Origin: an uncultured Oscillospiraceae bacterium
Lineage (GTDB): Bacteria > Bacillota > Clostridia > Oscillospirales > Oscillospiraceae
Length of the DNA: 45,203 nt
Direction of reading: 5' to 3'
Assembly: GCA_947631865.1 (NCBI GenBank)
Contig: CANRNF010000017.1
Span: 1 to 45,203, forward strand
The number at the start of each line of letters is the position of its first letter. The stretch's first letter is position 1. The notes beneath the pieces are model-generated. The model was not told the DNA's origin and ran no database searches. It saw only the letters and a program-made list of their open reading frames with translations. Shown in pieces: positions 19,640-28,673 of this stretch. The translations under genes and the position numbers were made by a program.

Positions 19640-20368
19640 ATGCGCCTTACCATATGCGACGACGACCCCCGGGAGCTGGCCGCGCTGGACGACTTCGTGC
19701 GACAGTACATCCACGCCCGGGGCCTGGCCCTGGATGTGCTGTGCTTTTCCGAGCCCGCCGAGCTGCTCCGATACGAGACGAAGAACAGCCCCGGCGAGGT
19801 GTATCTGCTGGACGTGCTCATGCCCGGCATGAACGGCATCGACCTGGGCAGGGAGATCCACCGGCGGGACCACCATGCCGTCATCCTGTACCTGACCACC
19901 TCCAAGGACTTTTACCCCGACGCCTTCGCCGTCCGGGCCTTCTCCTACCTTTTGAAGCCCGTGGACCCGGAGCGGCTGTTTGAGGACCTGGACGAGTGCT
20001 TCTCCTACCTGCTGCCGCCCAGGCCCGCCCACCGCACCGCCTCCATCCGCACCGCCGAGGGCACGCAGGTCCTGGACCTGGCGCAGGTCAACGCCGTGGA
20101 ATACCGCAGCCACCGCCTGGTCTACCACCTGGCCGGCGGCGGTTCCGTCACCACCCTGTATAAAAGCGAGCCCTTCGCCGTCCTGGCCCAGGAATACCTG
20201 GACCTGGGCGTGTTCGTCCGCTGCGCCGAAAGCTACCTGGTGAACATGCCCAACATCAAGACCCTCACCCCCAATGGCTTCCGCATGGCCGACGGCTCGG
20301 AATACTCCATCACCCGCAAATACGCCGGCGCCCGCAGCCGGTTCATCGATTTCGAGGCGGAGAGCTGA
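19640..20368 (+). CDS. LytTR-family response regulator
   Basis: A 242-residue two-domain regulator. The N-terminal receiver has the acidic pocket at DDD 7-9, the phospho-acceptor Asp58 within LLDVLMPGMNG, and the conserved lysine in LLKPVD near 109. Residues ~130-242 form a LytTR DNA-binding domain (VNAVEYRSHRLVYHL, the VRCAESYLVNM region and a basic end SITRKYAGARSRF). The start is set at ATG 19640 because GGAGGT lies at 19630-19635; an upstream in-frame ATG at 19607 has no ribosome site. The histidine kinase follows after 18 nt. Known relatives (AgrA, ComE, VirR types) control surface proteins, bacteriocins or competence. Here the divergent giant adhesin is the obvious candidate target, which is inference. 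Confidence 0.9.
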   Translation: MRLTICDDDPRELAALDDFVRQYIHARGLALDVLCFSEPAELLRYETKNSPGEVYLLDVLMPGMNGIDLGREIHRRDHHAVILYLTTSKDFYPDAFAVRAFSYLLKPVDPERLFEDLDECFSYLLPPRPAHRTASIRTAEGTQVLDLAQVNAVEYRSHRLVYHLAGGGSVTTLYKSEPFAVLAQEYLDLGVFVRCAESYLVNMPNIKTLTPNGFRMADGSEYSITRKYAGARSRFIDFEAES

Positions 20369-20386
20369 GGAAAGGAGGCCGCGGCT

Positions 20387-21670
20387 ATGACTTTTTCCGA
20401 CGACATCGCTTATTTCGGCACAAAGTGCCTTCTGTGCACGGTGTGCACGCTTCTCATGATGGTGGCCTGCTCCAAAGTAAAGACCTCCGCCAAGCGGCTG
20501 GCGTTCACCTGCGCCGCCTATCTGGCTTTTGCCCTGGTCATCATCGTGGTGATGCTCCGCCTGTTCCCCCTGAACACAGCCCTGTTGGTGGGTATCGTCA
20601 TCATGGCCGCCGCCATGATGGCCGCCCTGTACTCCGTCTCCGAGTTCACCCCCTGGCAGGCGGTGTTCAACTATACCATGCAGCTCAGCATCGCCCTGGT
20701 GCTCATGATGACCCAGACCCTGGTGGCCCGGACCAAGCTCATCGACCTCCTGTTCCGGCTCGGCTCCTTCTCCGCGGTCATCTTTTTCGAGTGGAAGTTC
20801 CTGCGGGAAAAATTCTCCCAGATGGGCTACCTGCCCGACGTCAACTGGCGGCTCCTGTCCCTGGTGCCGGTGGGCTTTTCCATCCTGAACCTGTTCCTGG
20901 GCACCTACCCCGTCCACTTTACGGAGTCCATCCCCGCCATCATAAGCGTCTATATCTCCACGGCCATCATGCTGGCGACCTACGTCATCATCTTCAGGAG
21001 CCTCCTCAGCCAGCATCAGCTCCAGCAGGCCAAAAATACCGAGAACGTGCTCATGCTCCGGACCCAGGCCCTGGAAAACCAGCTCAGCGCCTTCGACCAG
21101 GCCTCCGAGCAGATGCGCATCCAGCGCCACGACATGCGCTTCCACCTCACCCGTATCGCCGAGCTCATCAAGCTGGGCCAGACAGAGGAGGCTCTGAGCT
21201 TCATCGACGGCGTGGACGAAAAGCTCGTGAACACCGTCCCCGTCTCCTACTGCGGGAACACCACCGTGAACGCGGTGCTGTCCTATTACGTGGCCCTGGC
21301 CCAGGAGAGGGAGATCAGGACCGACGTGAGCTTCTTCCTGCCCGAGCCCCTGGCCTTCGATATCATCGACTTCACCGCCATGCTGGCCAACGCCCTGGAC
21401 AACGCCATCCGCGCCTGCGAGGCCATCCCCGACCCTATGGCCCGGCGCATCACCGTCACCGCCCGGGGCAAGAACATGTACATCCTGCAGATCGCCAACA
21501 CCTTCCTGAACACCGTCCAGTTCGACGAGCAGGGCCTGCCCAAGTCTGACCAGGCCTTCCACGGCACCGGCGTCCACTCCATCGCCGCCTTCGCCGAGAA
21601 GAACGGCGCCTCCCTCAGCTATTCCGTCAACAACGACTGGTTCATCCTGCGCATCGCCGTGAACCGGTGA
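20387..21670 (+). CDS. GHKL-domain sensor histidine kinase (AgrC-like)
   Basis: A 427-residue sensor. The first ~215 residues hold six or seven hydrophobic segments, the polytopic sensor of AgrC/ComD-type kinases. A coiled region follows, then the H-box RHDMRFHL with His248 as the likely phospho-acceptor. An N-box (AMLANALDNAIRACE, ~330-345) and the G-box end (GTGVHSIAAFAEKNGASL) give the GHKL ATPase domain. AAAGGAGG lies upstream of ATG 20387 and the gene follows its response regulator by 18 nt, so the two form a pair. No AgrD-like peptide or AgrB-like protease gene is visible nearby, so the signal is unknown. Confidence 0.88.
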   Translation: MTFSDDIAYFGTKCLLCTVCTLLMMVACSKVKTSAKRLAFTCAAYLAFALVIIVVMLRLFPLNTALLVGIVIMAAAMMAALYSVSEFTPWQAVFNYTMQLSIALVLMMTQTLVARTKLIDLLFRLGSFSAVIFFEWKFLREKFSQMGYLPDVNWRLLSLVPVGFSILNLFLGTYPVHFTESIPAIISVYISTAIMLATYVIIFRSLLSQHQLQQAKNTENVLMLRTQALENQLSAFDQASEQMRIQRHDMRFHLTRIAELIKLGQTEEALSFIDGVDEKLVNTVPVSYCGNTTVNAVLSYYVALAQEREIRTDVSFFLPEPLAFDIIDFTAMLANALDNAIRACEAIPDPMARRITVTARGKNMYILQIANTFLNTVQFDEQGLPKSDQAFHGTGVHSIAAFAEKNGASLSYSVNNDWFILRIAVNR

Positions 21671-21709
21671 CCGGCCATGCGGTATCGTTCTGGACCTATG
21701 AACGGCAGA

Positions 21710-21741
21710 AGCCGCCCGGCGGGAGGTCCCGCCGGGCGGCT
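21710..21741. terminator. Strong GC hairpin between kinase and trpA
   Basis: Left arm 21710-21724 and right arm 21727-21741 are exact reverse complements (13 bp or more of nearly pure GC). CGTCTTTT follows on the plus strand and TTCTGCCGTT on the minus strand. It lies between the convergent kinase and trp operon and may end transcription from both sides. Confidence 0.75.
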
Positions 21742-21754
21742 CGTCTTTTCCATG

Positions 21755-21789
21755 CTCCTCACCTCCGACAAGGAAGTGGGGAGTTTTTT
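21755..21789 (+). terminator. Second terminator after the kinase gene
   Basis: CTCCTCACCTCC at 21755-21766 pairs with GGAAGTGGGGAG at 21772-21783 with one mismatch and one G-T pair, followed directly by T6 at 21784-21789. It backs up the hairpin at 21710. Confidence 0.7.
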
Positions 21790-21803
21790 ATCATCACCGG
21801 TAC

Positions 21804-22566
21804 TTACCCAAGGGCCTCCGTCATGGCCCGCACATACGCGCCCACGTGCTCCGGCGCGGACGTGCCATACTGGGCCAGCAGCTTGATGATGGCGGAGCCC
21901 ACGATGGCCCCGTCAGAATAAGAGGCCATTTTGGCCGCCTGTTCCGGCGTGGAGATGCCAAAGCCGATGGCACAGGGGATGGACGTATTGGCCCGGACCA
22001 CCTTCACGATGGAGGCCAGGTCCGTGGTGATCTCGCTGCGGGTGCCGGTGACGCCCAGGCTGGAGACGATGTAGAGGAAGCCCTCCGCCTTCCGGGCGAT
22101 CATGGCGATGCGGTCGGCGGAGGTGGGCGCCACCAGGGATATCAGGTCCACCCCGTACTGCCGGCACAGGGGCAGGAACTCCCCCTTCTCCTCAAAGGGC
22201 AGGTCGGGCAGGATGAGCCCGTCGATGCCGATGTCCCGGCAGGTGGAGATGAACCGCTCCGCGCCATAGGAGAAGACCACGTTGGCGTAGGTCATGAACA
22301 CCATGGGCACGGCCACGTCCCGGCGCAGGTCCCGGACCAGGCCGAATATCCTGTCCGTGGTGACGCCGCCGGTCAGCGCCCGCAGGTTGGCCGCCTGGAT
22401 GACAGGGCCCTCGGCGGTAGGGTCGGAGAAGGGTATGCCCAGCTCGATAAGGCCGGCCCCGTTGGCCACACAGGCCCGCACGCAGGCGGCGGTGGTCTCC
22501 AGGTCCGGGTCGCCGCAGGTGATGAACGGGATGAACGCCTTGCCGCGGGCAAAGGCACTGGCGATG

Positions 22567-22574
<8 letters not shown>
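21804..22574 (-). CDS. trpA: Tryptophan synthase alpha subunit
   Basis: A 256-residue TIM-barrel enzyme that splits indole-3-glycerol phosphate into indole and glyceraldehyde-3-phosphate and passes the indole to TrpB. The catalytic glutamate lies in [19 protein letters not shown] and the catalytic aspartate in the [12 protein letters not shown] region; the phosphate-binding GFGIST motif is near the C-terminus. Start ATG 22574 overlaps the trpB stop by 8 nt (ATGAGTAA), a sign of translational coupling that supports equal production of both subunits. It is the last gene of the operon; hairpins follow at 21710-21741. Confidence 0.97.
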
Positions 22575-23751
<1,177 letters not shown>

Positions 23752-23756
23752 GGCGT

Positions 23757-24362
23757 TCATTCCTTTCGCGCGGCGGCCACCGCCGCCATGATCTTTGTAA
23801 AGTCTTTCTTTTTATCCGTCTCCACGCCGCTGGAGATGTCCAGTCCCCAGGGGCGGAGCCGGGCTATGGCGTCGGGGATGTTCTCCGGCGTCAGGCCGCC
23901 GGCCAGGATATATGGCCGGGTCACGCCCCGGGTCAGGGACCAGTCGAAGGCCGCGCCAGTGCCATAGCCGTTGTCCAGCAGGACCATATCGGCGGCGGAG
24001 GCGCTGGCGGCGGCCAGGTCCGCGGCGGCGCGAACCTTGAAGGCCTTCCATACCGTGCAGCCGGGCGCCAGGGCGCGGAGGGCGGCGATATAGCCGTCGT
24101 CCTCGCGGCCGTGGAGCTGGGCCACGGATATGGTGCCGTCGTTCAGGAGCGCCGCCGCGTCCTCCACGGGGCTGTCCACAAATACGCCTACAGGGGTGAT
24201 GCCGCCGTCCAGTCCCGCCCGCAGGGCCCGGACCTGGTCCGGGGCCAGGTTCCGGTGGCTCTTGGGGAAGTTGATGATGAACCCGCACCAGTCCGGCCGG
24301 GCGGCGTTGACGAATCCCACGTCCTCGGGCCGGTACAGGCCGCATATCTTGATCTTCGTCAT
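23757..24362 (-). CDS. trpF: Phosphoribosylanthranilate isomerase
   Basis: A 201-residue TIM-barrel isomerase converting phosphoribosylanthranilate to CdRP. The N-terminal KICGL motif holds the catalytic cysteine; the general-acid aspartate lies in [15 protein letters not shown] sequence (here [16 protein letters not shown]), and [10 protein letters not shown] is the phosphate-binding end. ATG 24362 overlaps the trpC stop by 4 nt (ATGA). Separate trpC and trpF genes are the usual Gram-positive arrangement. Confidence 0.95.
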   Translation of the reverse strand: MTKIKICGLYRPEDVGFVNAARPDWCGFIINFPKSHRNLAPDQVRALRAGLDGGITPVGVFVDSPVEDAAALLNDGTISVAQLHGREDDGYIAALRALAPGCTVWKAFKVRAAADLAAASASAADMVLLDNGYGTGAAFDWSLTRGVTRPYILAGGLTPENIPDAIARLRPWGLDISSGVETDKKKDFTKIMAAVAAARKE

Positions 24363-25147
24363 CGGGCCGCCTCCCCCATGGCCGCCAGCAGCGCGGCCTT
24401 GTCCTTCGCGCGCATCAAGACCTCCCCCATGAGCACCGCGTCGGCCCCCAGCTTCCTCAGCGCCGCCGCGTCCGCCGGTCCGGTCACGCCGCTCTCCGCC
24501 ACATATACCGCCCCGGGCGGTATCATCTCCCGCAGCCGGGCGGCGTTGGAAAAGTCCACGGTGAAGTCCTTCAGGTTCCGGTTGTTCACGCCGATGATCC
24601 GGGCTCCGGCGCTGAGGGCGGAGCGGATCTCCCCCTCGTCGTGGGTCTCCACCAGGGCGGCCAGGCCCAGCCCGTCGCATATCTCCAGGTATCTGGCCAG
24701 CGTGGCCGTGTCCAGGAGGGCGCAGATGAGAAGCACCGCGTTGGCGCCCATGAACTTGGCCTGGTAAAGCTGGTACTCATCCACGGTGAAGTCCTTGCGG
24801 AGCATGGGGAGGGATATGGCCCGGCGGATGTCCAGGAAGATGCCGTCCGAGCCCAAAAACCATTTGGGCTCCGTGAGGCAGGACACCGCGTCCGCACCCG
24901 CCGCCTCATATGCCCGGGCGATGTCCAGGTAGGGAAAGTCCGGCGCGATGAGCCCCTTGGAGGGGGACGCCCGCTTCACCTCGCAGATGAAGCTGAGGCC
25001 CGGCTTGGTGAGCGCGTCCACGAACGCCCGGCCATTTGCCGGACCGCCCCGGGCGGCCAGCTCCTCCATGGCCTCCGGGCTGATCGTTTCCTTGTCCGCC
25101 GCCACCCGTTCCCGGGCGTGGGCGGCCAATTGGTCCAGGATGGTCAT
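24359..25147 (-). CDS. trpC: Indole-3-glycerol phosphate synthase
   Basis: A 262-residue TIM-barrel enzyme closing the indole ring from CdRP with loss of CO2. The catalytic lysine is in FICEVKRASPSKG, the second lysine in LRKDFTVDEYQ, and the C-terminal AESGV and VLMGEVLMRAKD segments bind phosphate. The gene starts at ATG 25147, one base after the trpD stop, and overlaps trpF by 4 nt. Confidence 0.96.
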   Translation of the reverse strand: MTILDQLAAHARERVAADKETISPEAMEELAARGGPANGRAFVDALTKPGLSFICEVKRASPSKGLIAPDFPYLDIARAYEAAGADAVSCLTEPKWFLGSDGIFLDIRRAISLPMLRKDFTVDEYQLYQAKFMGANAVLLICALLDTATLARYLEICDGLGLAALVETHDEGEIRSALSAGARIIGVNNRNLKDFTVDFSNAARLREMIPPGAVYVAESGVTGPADAAALRKLGADAVLMGEVLMRAKDKAALLAAMGEAAR

Positions 25148-25148
25148 C

Positions 25149-26174
25149 TCAGGCCTCCGGACGGTTGGAGACCTCGATGAGCCCGGCAAGGGTCGCGGCG
25201 GCCCTGCCGCTGTCGATGAGCTCCGCCGCCAATGCCACGCCCTCGGCCCAGCTGGCCGCCTTGCCGCCGATATACAGGGCCGCGCCGGCGTTCATGAGCA
25301 CTGCGTCCCGCTTGGGACCGGGGGCGCCGGCCAGGATGTCCCGGACGATCTGGGCGTTCTCCGCCGGGGCGCCGCCCGTAAGGTCGCTCTTTTCGCAGCG
25401 GGTCAGGCCGAAGTCCTCCGGCTCCACCGTGTAGGACTTGAACCAGCCATCCTTGAATTCGCACACGGCGGTAGGGGCGGACAGGCTTATCTCGTCCAGC
25501 TTGTCCCTGCCATAGACCACCATGCCCCGCTCCACGCCCAGGCTGATGAGCACCTGGGCCAGCGGCTCCACCAGATACTCGTCATACACGCCCAGCAGCT
25601 GCATCTTGGGGCTGCCCGGGTTGGTCAAAGGCCCCAGGATGTTGAACACCGTCCTAAAGCCCAGCTCCTTGCGGATGGCGCCCACGTATTTCATGGAGGT
25701 GTGGTACTTCTGGGCGAAGAAGAAGCACATGCCCACCTCGTTCAAAAGCTCCACGCACCGCTCCGGGCTCTGCTGGATGTTGACGCCCAGGGCCTCCAGG
25801 CAGTCGGCGGTGCCGCACTGGGAGGACGCGGCCCGGTTGCCGTGCTTGGCCACCTTTATCCCGCCGGCGGCGGCCACCAGCGCGGAGGCGGTGGAGATGT
25901 TGAAGCTGTGGGCTCCGTCGCCGCCGGTACCCACGATCTCGAACACGGGACAGGGCACGTCCACCTTCGTGGCGTGGTCCCGCATGGCGGCGGCGCAGCC
26001 GGCGATCTCGTCGCTGGTCTCGGCCTTGGCGCTCTTGGTGGACAGCGCCGCGAGGAACGCGGCGTTCTGGGTCTGGGTCGTCTCGCCGGACATAATCTCG
26101 TTCATGACGGCGTAGGCCTCCTCGTAGGTCAGGTCCTCCTTGGAGACGATCTTTGCAATGGCTTCTCTTATCAT
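25149..26174 (-). CDS. trpD: Anthranilate phosphoribosyltransferase
   Basis: A 341-residue type-III phosphoribosyltransferase that attaches PRPP-derived ribose phosphate to anthranilate. The PRPP-binding glycine loop is [14 protein letters not shown], followed by [15 protein letters not shown], both diagnostic. ATG 26174 is preceded by AAAGGAG and lies 19 nt after trpG, the only real gap in the operon apart from the leader. It is separate from trpG, unlike the enteric TrpGD fusion. Confidence 0.97.
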   Translation of the reverse strand: MIREAIAKIVSKEDLTYEEAYAVMNEIMSGETTQTQNAAFLAALSTKSAKAETSDEIAGCAAAMRDHATKVDVPCPVFEIVGTGGDGAHSFNISTASALVAAAGGIKVAKHGNRAASSQCGTADCLEALGVNIQQSPERCVELLNEVGMCFFFAQKYHTSMKYVGAIRKELGFRTVFNILGPLTNPGSPKMQLLGVYDEYLVEPLAQVLISLGVERGMVVYGRDKLDEISLSAPTAVCEFKDGWFKSYTVEPEDFGLTRCEKSDLTGGAPAENAQIVRDILAGAPGPKRDAVLMNAGAALYIGGKAASWAEGVALAAELIDSGRAAATLAGLIEVSNRPEA

Positions 26175-26193
26175 GATAGGAACTCCTTTCCTT

Positions 26194-26763
26194 TTATGAC
26201 AAATGGATAAAGTTTCGCAGCATGGTCCGGCCGTCCGGGGTCATGATGGACTCGGGGTGGAACTGGACGCCGAACACGGGATACTGCCGGTGCCGGACCG
26301 CCATCACTTCCCCTTCCTCCGTGCGGGCGGTGACGGCGAGACACTCCGGGATGGTGTCCGGGTCGGCCGCAAGGGAGTGATACCGGGCCACGGGCGCGCT
26401 CTCGGGACAGCCCGCGAACAGGGGGCAGTCAAGGTCGAAGCGGACGACGGACTGCTTGCCGTGCATGAGACGCTTGGCATAGGTGACCGTGGCCCCATAG
26501 GCGGCGCAGATGGCCTGGTGCCCCAGGCATACCCCCAGCATGGGGATGGCCGGACCCAGCGCGCGCACCACCTCCATGGTGACGCCCGCGTCCTCCGGCC
26601 GTCCGGGACCGGGAGAGAGGATGATGCGGTCCGGCGCCAGGTCGCGGATCTCCGCCACGGTCAGTTCATCGTTACGGATGACGCGGATGTCAGGGTCCAG
26701 GGCTCCCACCAGCTGGTAGAGGTTATAGGAAAAGCTGTCGTAATTGTCGATGAGCAAAATCAT
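26194..26763 (-). CDS. trpG: Anthranilate synthase glutamine amidotransferase subunit
   Basis: A 189-residue class-I amidotransferase that feeds ammonia from glutamine to TrpE. The nucleophile cysteine is in GVCLGHQAI, the oxyanion loop in [10 protein letters not shown], and the His-Glu pair in [13 protein letters not shown] take ATG 26763 ([11 protein letters not shown], the standard start), which overlaps the trpE stop by 4 nt. A single amidotransferase may also serve folate synthesis (PabA) if no other copy exists in the genome. Confidence 0.96.
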   Translation of the reverse strand: MILLIDNYDSFSYNLYQLVGALDPDIRVIRNDELTVAEIRDLAPDRIILSPGPGRPEDAGVTMEVVRALGPAIPMLGVCLGHQAICAAYGATVTYAKRLMHGKQSVVRFDLDCPLFAGCPESAPVARYHSLAADPDTIPECLAVTARTEEGEVMAVRHRQYPVFGVQFHPESIMTPDGRTMLRNFIHLS

Positions 26764-28229
26764 AGAAGGTCTTCCTCCTGGGCCAGGCGCAGGGCGTTCA
26801 CCACGGCCTGCGCCTTGTTGATGCATTCCTGGTACTCCTTCTCCGGCACGGAGTCGGCCACGATGCCCGCGCCGGACCGGACGAATACCTGCCCGTTTTT
26901 CTTATACGCGATGCGGATGGCGATGCAGGTGTCCATGTTGCCGGTGAAGTCGATGTAGCCGATGGCACCCCCGTAGATGCCCCGCTTGTTGTCCTCAAGC
27001 TGGCCTATAAGCTGGCAGGCGCGGATCTTCGGCGCGCCGGACAGGGTGCCCGCCGGGAGCACCGCCGCGATGGCGTCCAGGGCGTCGAACTCCAGGCGTA
27101 TCTCGCCCCGGACCGTGGAGCCGATGTGCATCACGTGGGAGTAGCGCTCGATGGAGTGGAGTTTTTCCACCTGGACGGAGCCGAATTTGCTGATCTTCCC
27201 CAGGTCGTTGCGGCCCAGGTCCACCAGCATGTTGTGCTCGGCCAGCTCCTTTTCATCCGCCAGGAGCTCCGCCTCCAGGGCGGCGTCCTCCTCGTCGGTC
27301 TTTCCCCGGGGCCGGGTGCCCGCCAGGGGGAACGTGTGCAGCACGCCGTTTTCCAGCTTCACCAGGGTCTCAGGGGACGCGCCGGCCACCTCCACATCCG
27401 TGCCGGAGAAGTAGAACATGTACGGGGAGGGGTTCACGGTCCGCAGGACGCGGTAGGTGTTCAGAAGGCTCCCCTCAAAGGGCGCGCTGAGCCGGTTGGA
27501 CAGGACGATCTGGAAGATATCCCCCTCCCGGATGTGGTGCTTGGCCCGCTCCACCATGGCGCAGTAGGCGTCCTGGTCGAACAGGGGCGTCACCTCCCCG
27601 GTGAGACGGCCGCCGGGCTCGTTCTTTTTCTCGCCGTTTCGCAGCAGGTCCCGCATGTGCGCCAGGGCCAGGACCGCCTGGTTGTAGCCCGTCTCCGGGT
27701 CGGTCAGGGACATGTTGGCGATGAGGACGATCTTCTGGGTGACGCTGTCAAAGGCGATGACCCGGTTAAAGAGCATCAGGTCCACATCCTTGAATGCTTC
27801 CGTGTCCTTGGCCCCCGTGCGGACGGCGCTCTCGCTGTAGCCCAGATAGTCATAGGAGAAATACCCCACCAGCCCGCCGGTGAAGGGCGGCAGATAGTCG
27901 AACCGGGGGCTCACATACTCCGCCAGGATCTGCCGCAGCGCCGCCGAGGGGTCGTCCGTGTGAAAGCGCACGTCCCCCGCCTTCATCACCCCGTCGGTGC
28001 AGGTGATCTCCATCCTGGGCTCGAAGCCCAGGAAGGTGTAGCGGCCCCATTTCTCCCGCTCGACCACCGATTCCAGCAGAAAACAGTGGGTGGAGACGTT
28101 TTTCAATATTTTCATCGCCTCGATGGGCGTGCATATGTCCGACAGCATCTCGCAGCTCACCGGCAGGACCTTATACCGGCCCTGGGCGGCGATCGCCCTG
28201 ACTTCTTCCAAACTGGGTCTCACGACCAT
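26760..28229 (-). CDS. trpE: Anthranilate synthase component I
   Basis: A 489-residue chorismate-using enzyme, the committed step of tryptophan synthesis. The N-terminal domain has the tryptophan feedback site LLES in HCFLLESVVEREKWGRYTFLG; the catalytic domain has GTRPRGKT, NMLVDLGRNDLGK and GTLSGAPKIRACQLI. The true start is ATG 28229 (MVVRPSLEEV), preceded by AGGAGG about 9 nt upstream; the longer frame up to 28346 runs through the T-box terminator and is not used. First gene of the trpEGDCFBA operon, controlled by the Trp T-box just upstream and by feedback. Confidence 0.97.
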   Translation of the reverse strand: MVVRPSLEEVRAIAAQGRYKVLPVSCEMLSDICTPIEAMKILKNVSTHCFLLESVVEREKWGRYTFLGFEPRMEITCTDGVMKAGDVRFHTDDPSAALRQILAEYVSPRFDYLPPFTGGLVGYFSYDYLGYSESAVRTGAKDTEAFKDVDLMLFNRVIAFDSVTQKIVLIANMSLTDPETGYNQAVLALAHMRDLLRNGEKKNEPGGRLTGEVTPLFDQDAYCAMVERAKHHIREGDIFQIVLSNRLSAPFEGSLLNTYRVLRTVNPSPYMFYFSGTDVEVAGASPETLVKLENGVLHTFPLAGTRPRGKTDEEDAALEAELLADEKELAEHNMLVDLGRNDLGKISKFGSVQVEKLHSIERYSHVMHIGSTVRGEIRLEFDALDAIAAVLPAGTLSGAPKIRACQLIGQLEDNKRGIYGGAIGYIDFTGNMDTCIAIRIAYKKNGQVFVRSGAGIVADSVPEKEYQECINKAQAVVNALRLAQEEDLL

Positions 28230-28278
28230 AAAACGCGCCTCCTCGTATATTGGTCCGGGAATATCCTGCCGGGGCATG

Positions 28279-28322
28279 AAAAATCGTCCCCGACAGAAAC
28301 TCCCATTTCTGTCAAGGACGAA
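28279..28322 (-). terminator. T-box leader terminator
   Basis: On the minus strand TCGTCCTTGACAGAAA pairs with TTTCTGTCGGGGACGA around a short TGGGAG-type loop, with G-T pairs in the stem, followed by TTTTT. It is the off state of the trp T-box. Confidence 0.9.
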
Positions 28323-28551
28323 TAAAAGCTTTATCCGCGGTGCCACCTTGATTCACGGCCGTGAAGCCGTGCGCTTGACAGGATACCTGCATATCCCCGG
28401 CAACTGACGTATGCCCACACGTCGCACATTACTGCGCCCTCAGCGGTCCATTTGACGGCTTGTTTCCCACCCCGATCTCAGCTTAGGGGGCTCTCTGTGC
28501 GGGCATCACCGCCGTTATCTCCGCGTCAACGGTTTAGTGTTTTAAATTGTT
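28279..28551 (-). ncRNA. T-box riboswitch, tryptophan-specific, leader of the trp operon
   Basis: The minus strand carries the T-box sequence AAGGTGGCACCGCGG (28349-28335) that pairs with the uncharged tRNA acceptor end, stem-I features including AGAGAGC, and the segment AAATGGACCGCTGAG whose TGG at 28450-28448 is the likely specifier codon for tRNA-Trp. A perfect U-tract terminator (28322-28279) ends the leader. Uncharged tRNA-Trp should favour the antiterminator and open transcription of trpEGDCFBA. Confidence 0.93.
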
Positions 28552-28557
28552 GGCGTT

Positions 28558-28586
28558 ATTCTAGCACGCCCAGAGCTATTTGTCAA
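28558..28586 (-). promoter_or_regulatory. Promoter of the trp operon
   Basis: Minus-strand -35 TTGACA (28586-28581, perfect consensus), 17-nt spacer, -10 TAGAAT (28563-28558). Transcription should start near 28551 and enter the T-box leader. Confidence 0.88.
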
Positions 28587-28673
28587 AGGTTTTTTCAGAA
28601 GTTGTCTTTTACCATTCTTCCAGAATAATGCGTTCTCCAGCTATGAAAACGCTTCATCCCCTACGCTCCTGGC
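28587..28673. other. Short spacer between trp promoter and phosphodiesterase end
   Basis: 87 nt, AT-richer than its surroundings. I see only a short ATTCT/AGAAT hairpin around 28612-28625 and no clear U-tract terminator for the phosphodiesterase gene, so read-through into the trp leader is possible. Confidence 0.4.

Noticed and set aside
19520..21577. 685-codon minus-strand frame opposite the two-component genes
   Set aside because: Antisense to a receiver/LytTR protein and a GHKL kinase with intact motifs; composition is shadow-like.
28279..28346. Longer trpE start at 28346
   Set aside because: The extra codons run through the T-box terminator; ATG 28229 has AGGAGG and matches usual TrpE starts.
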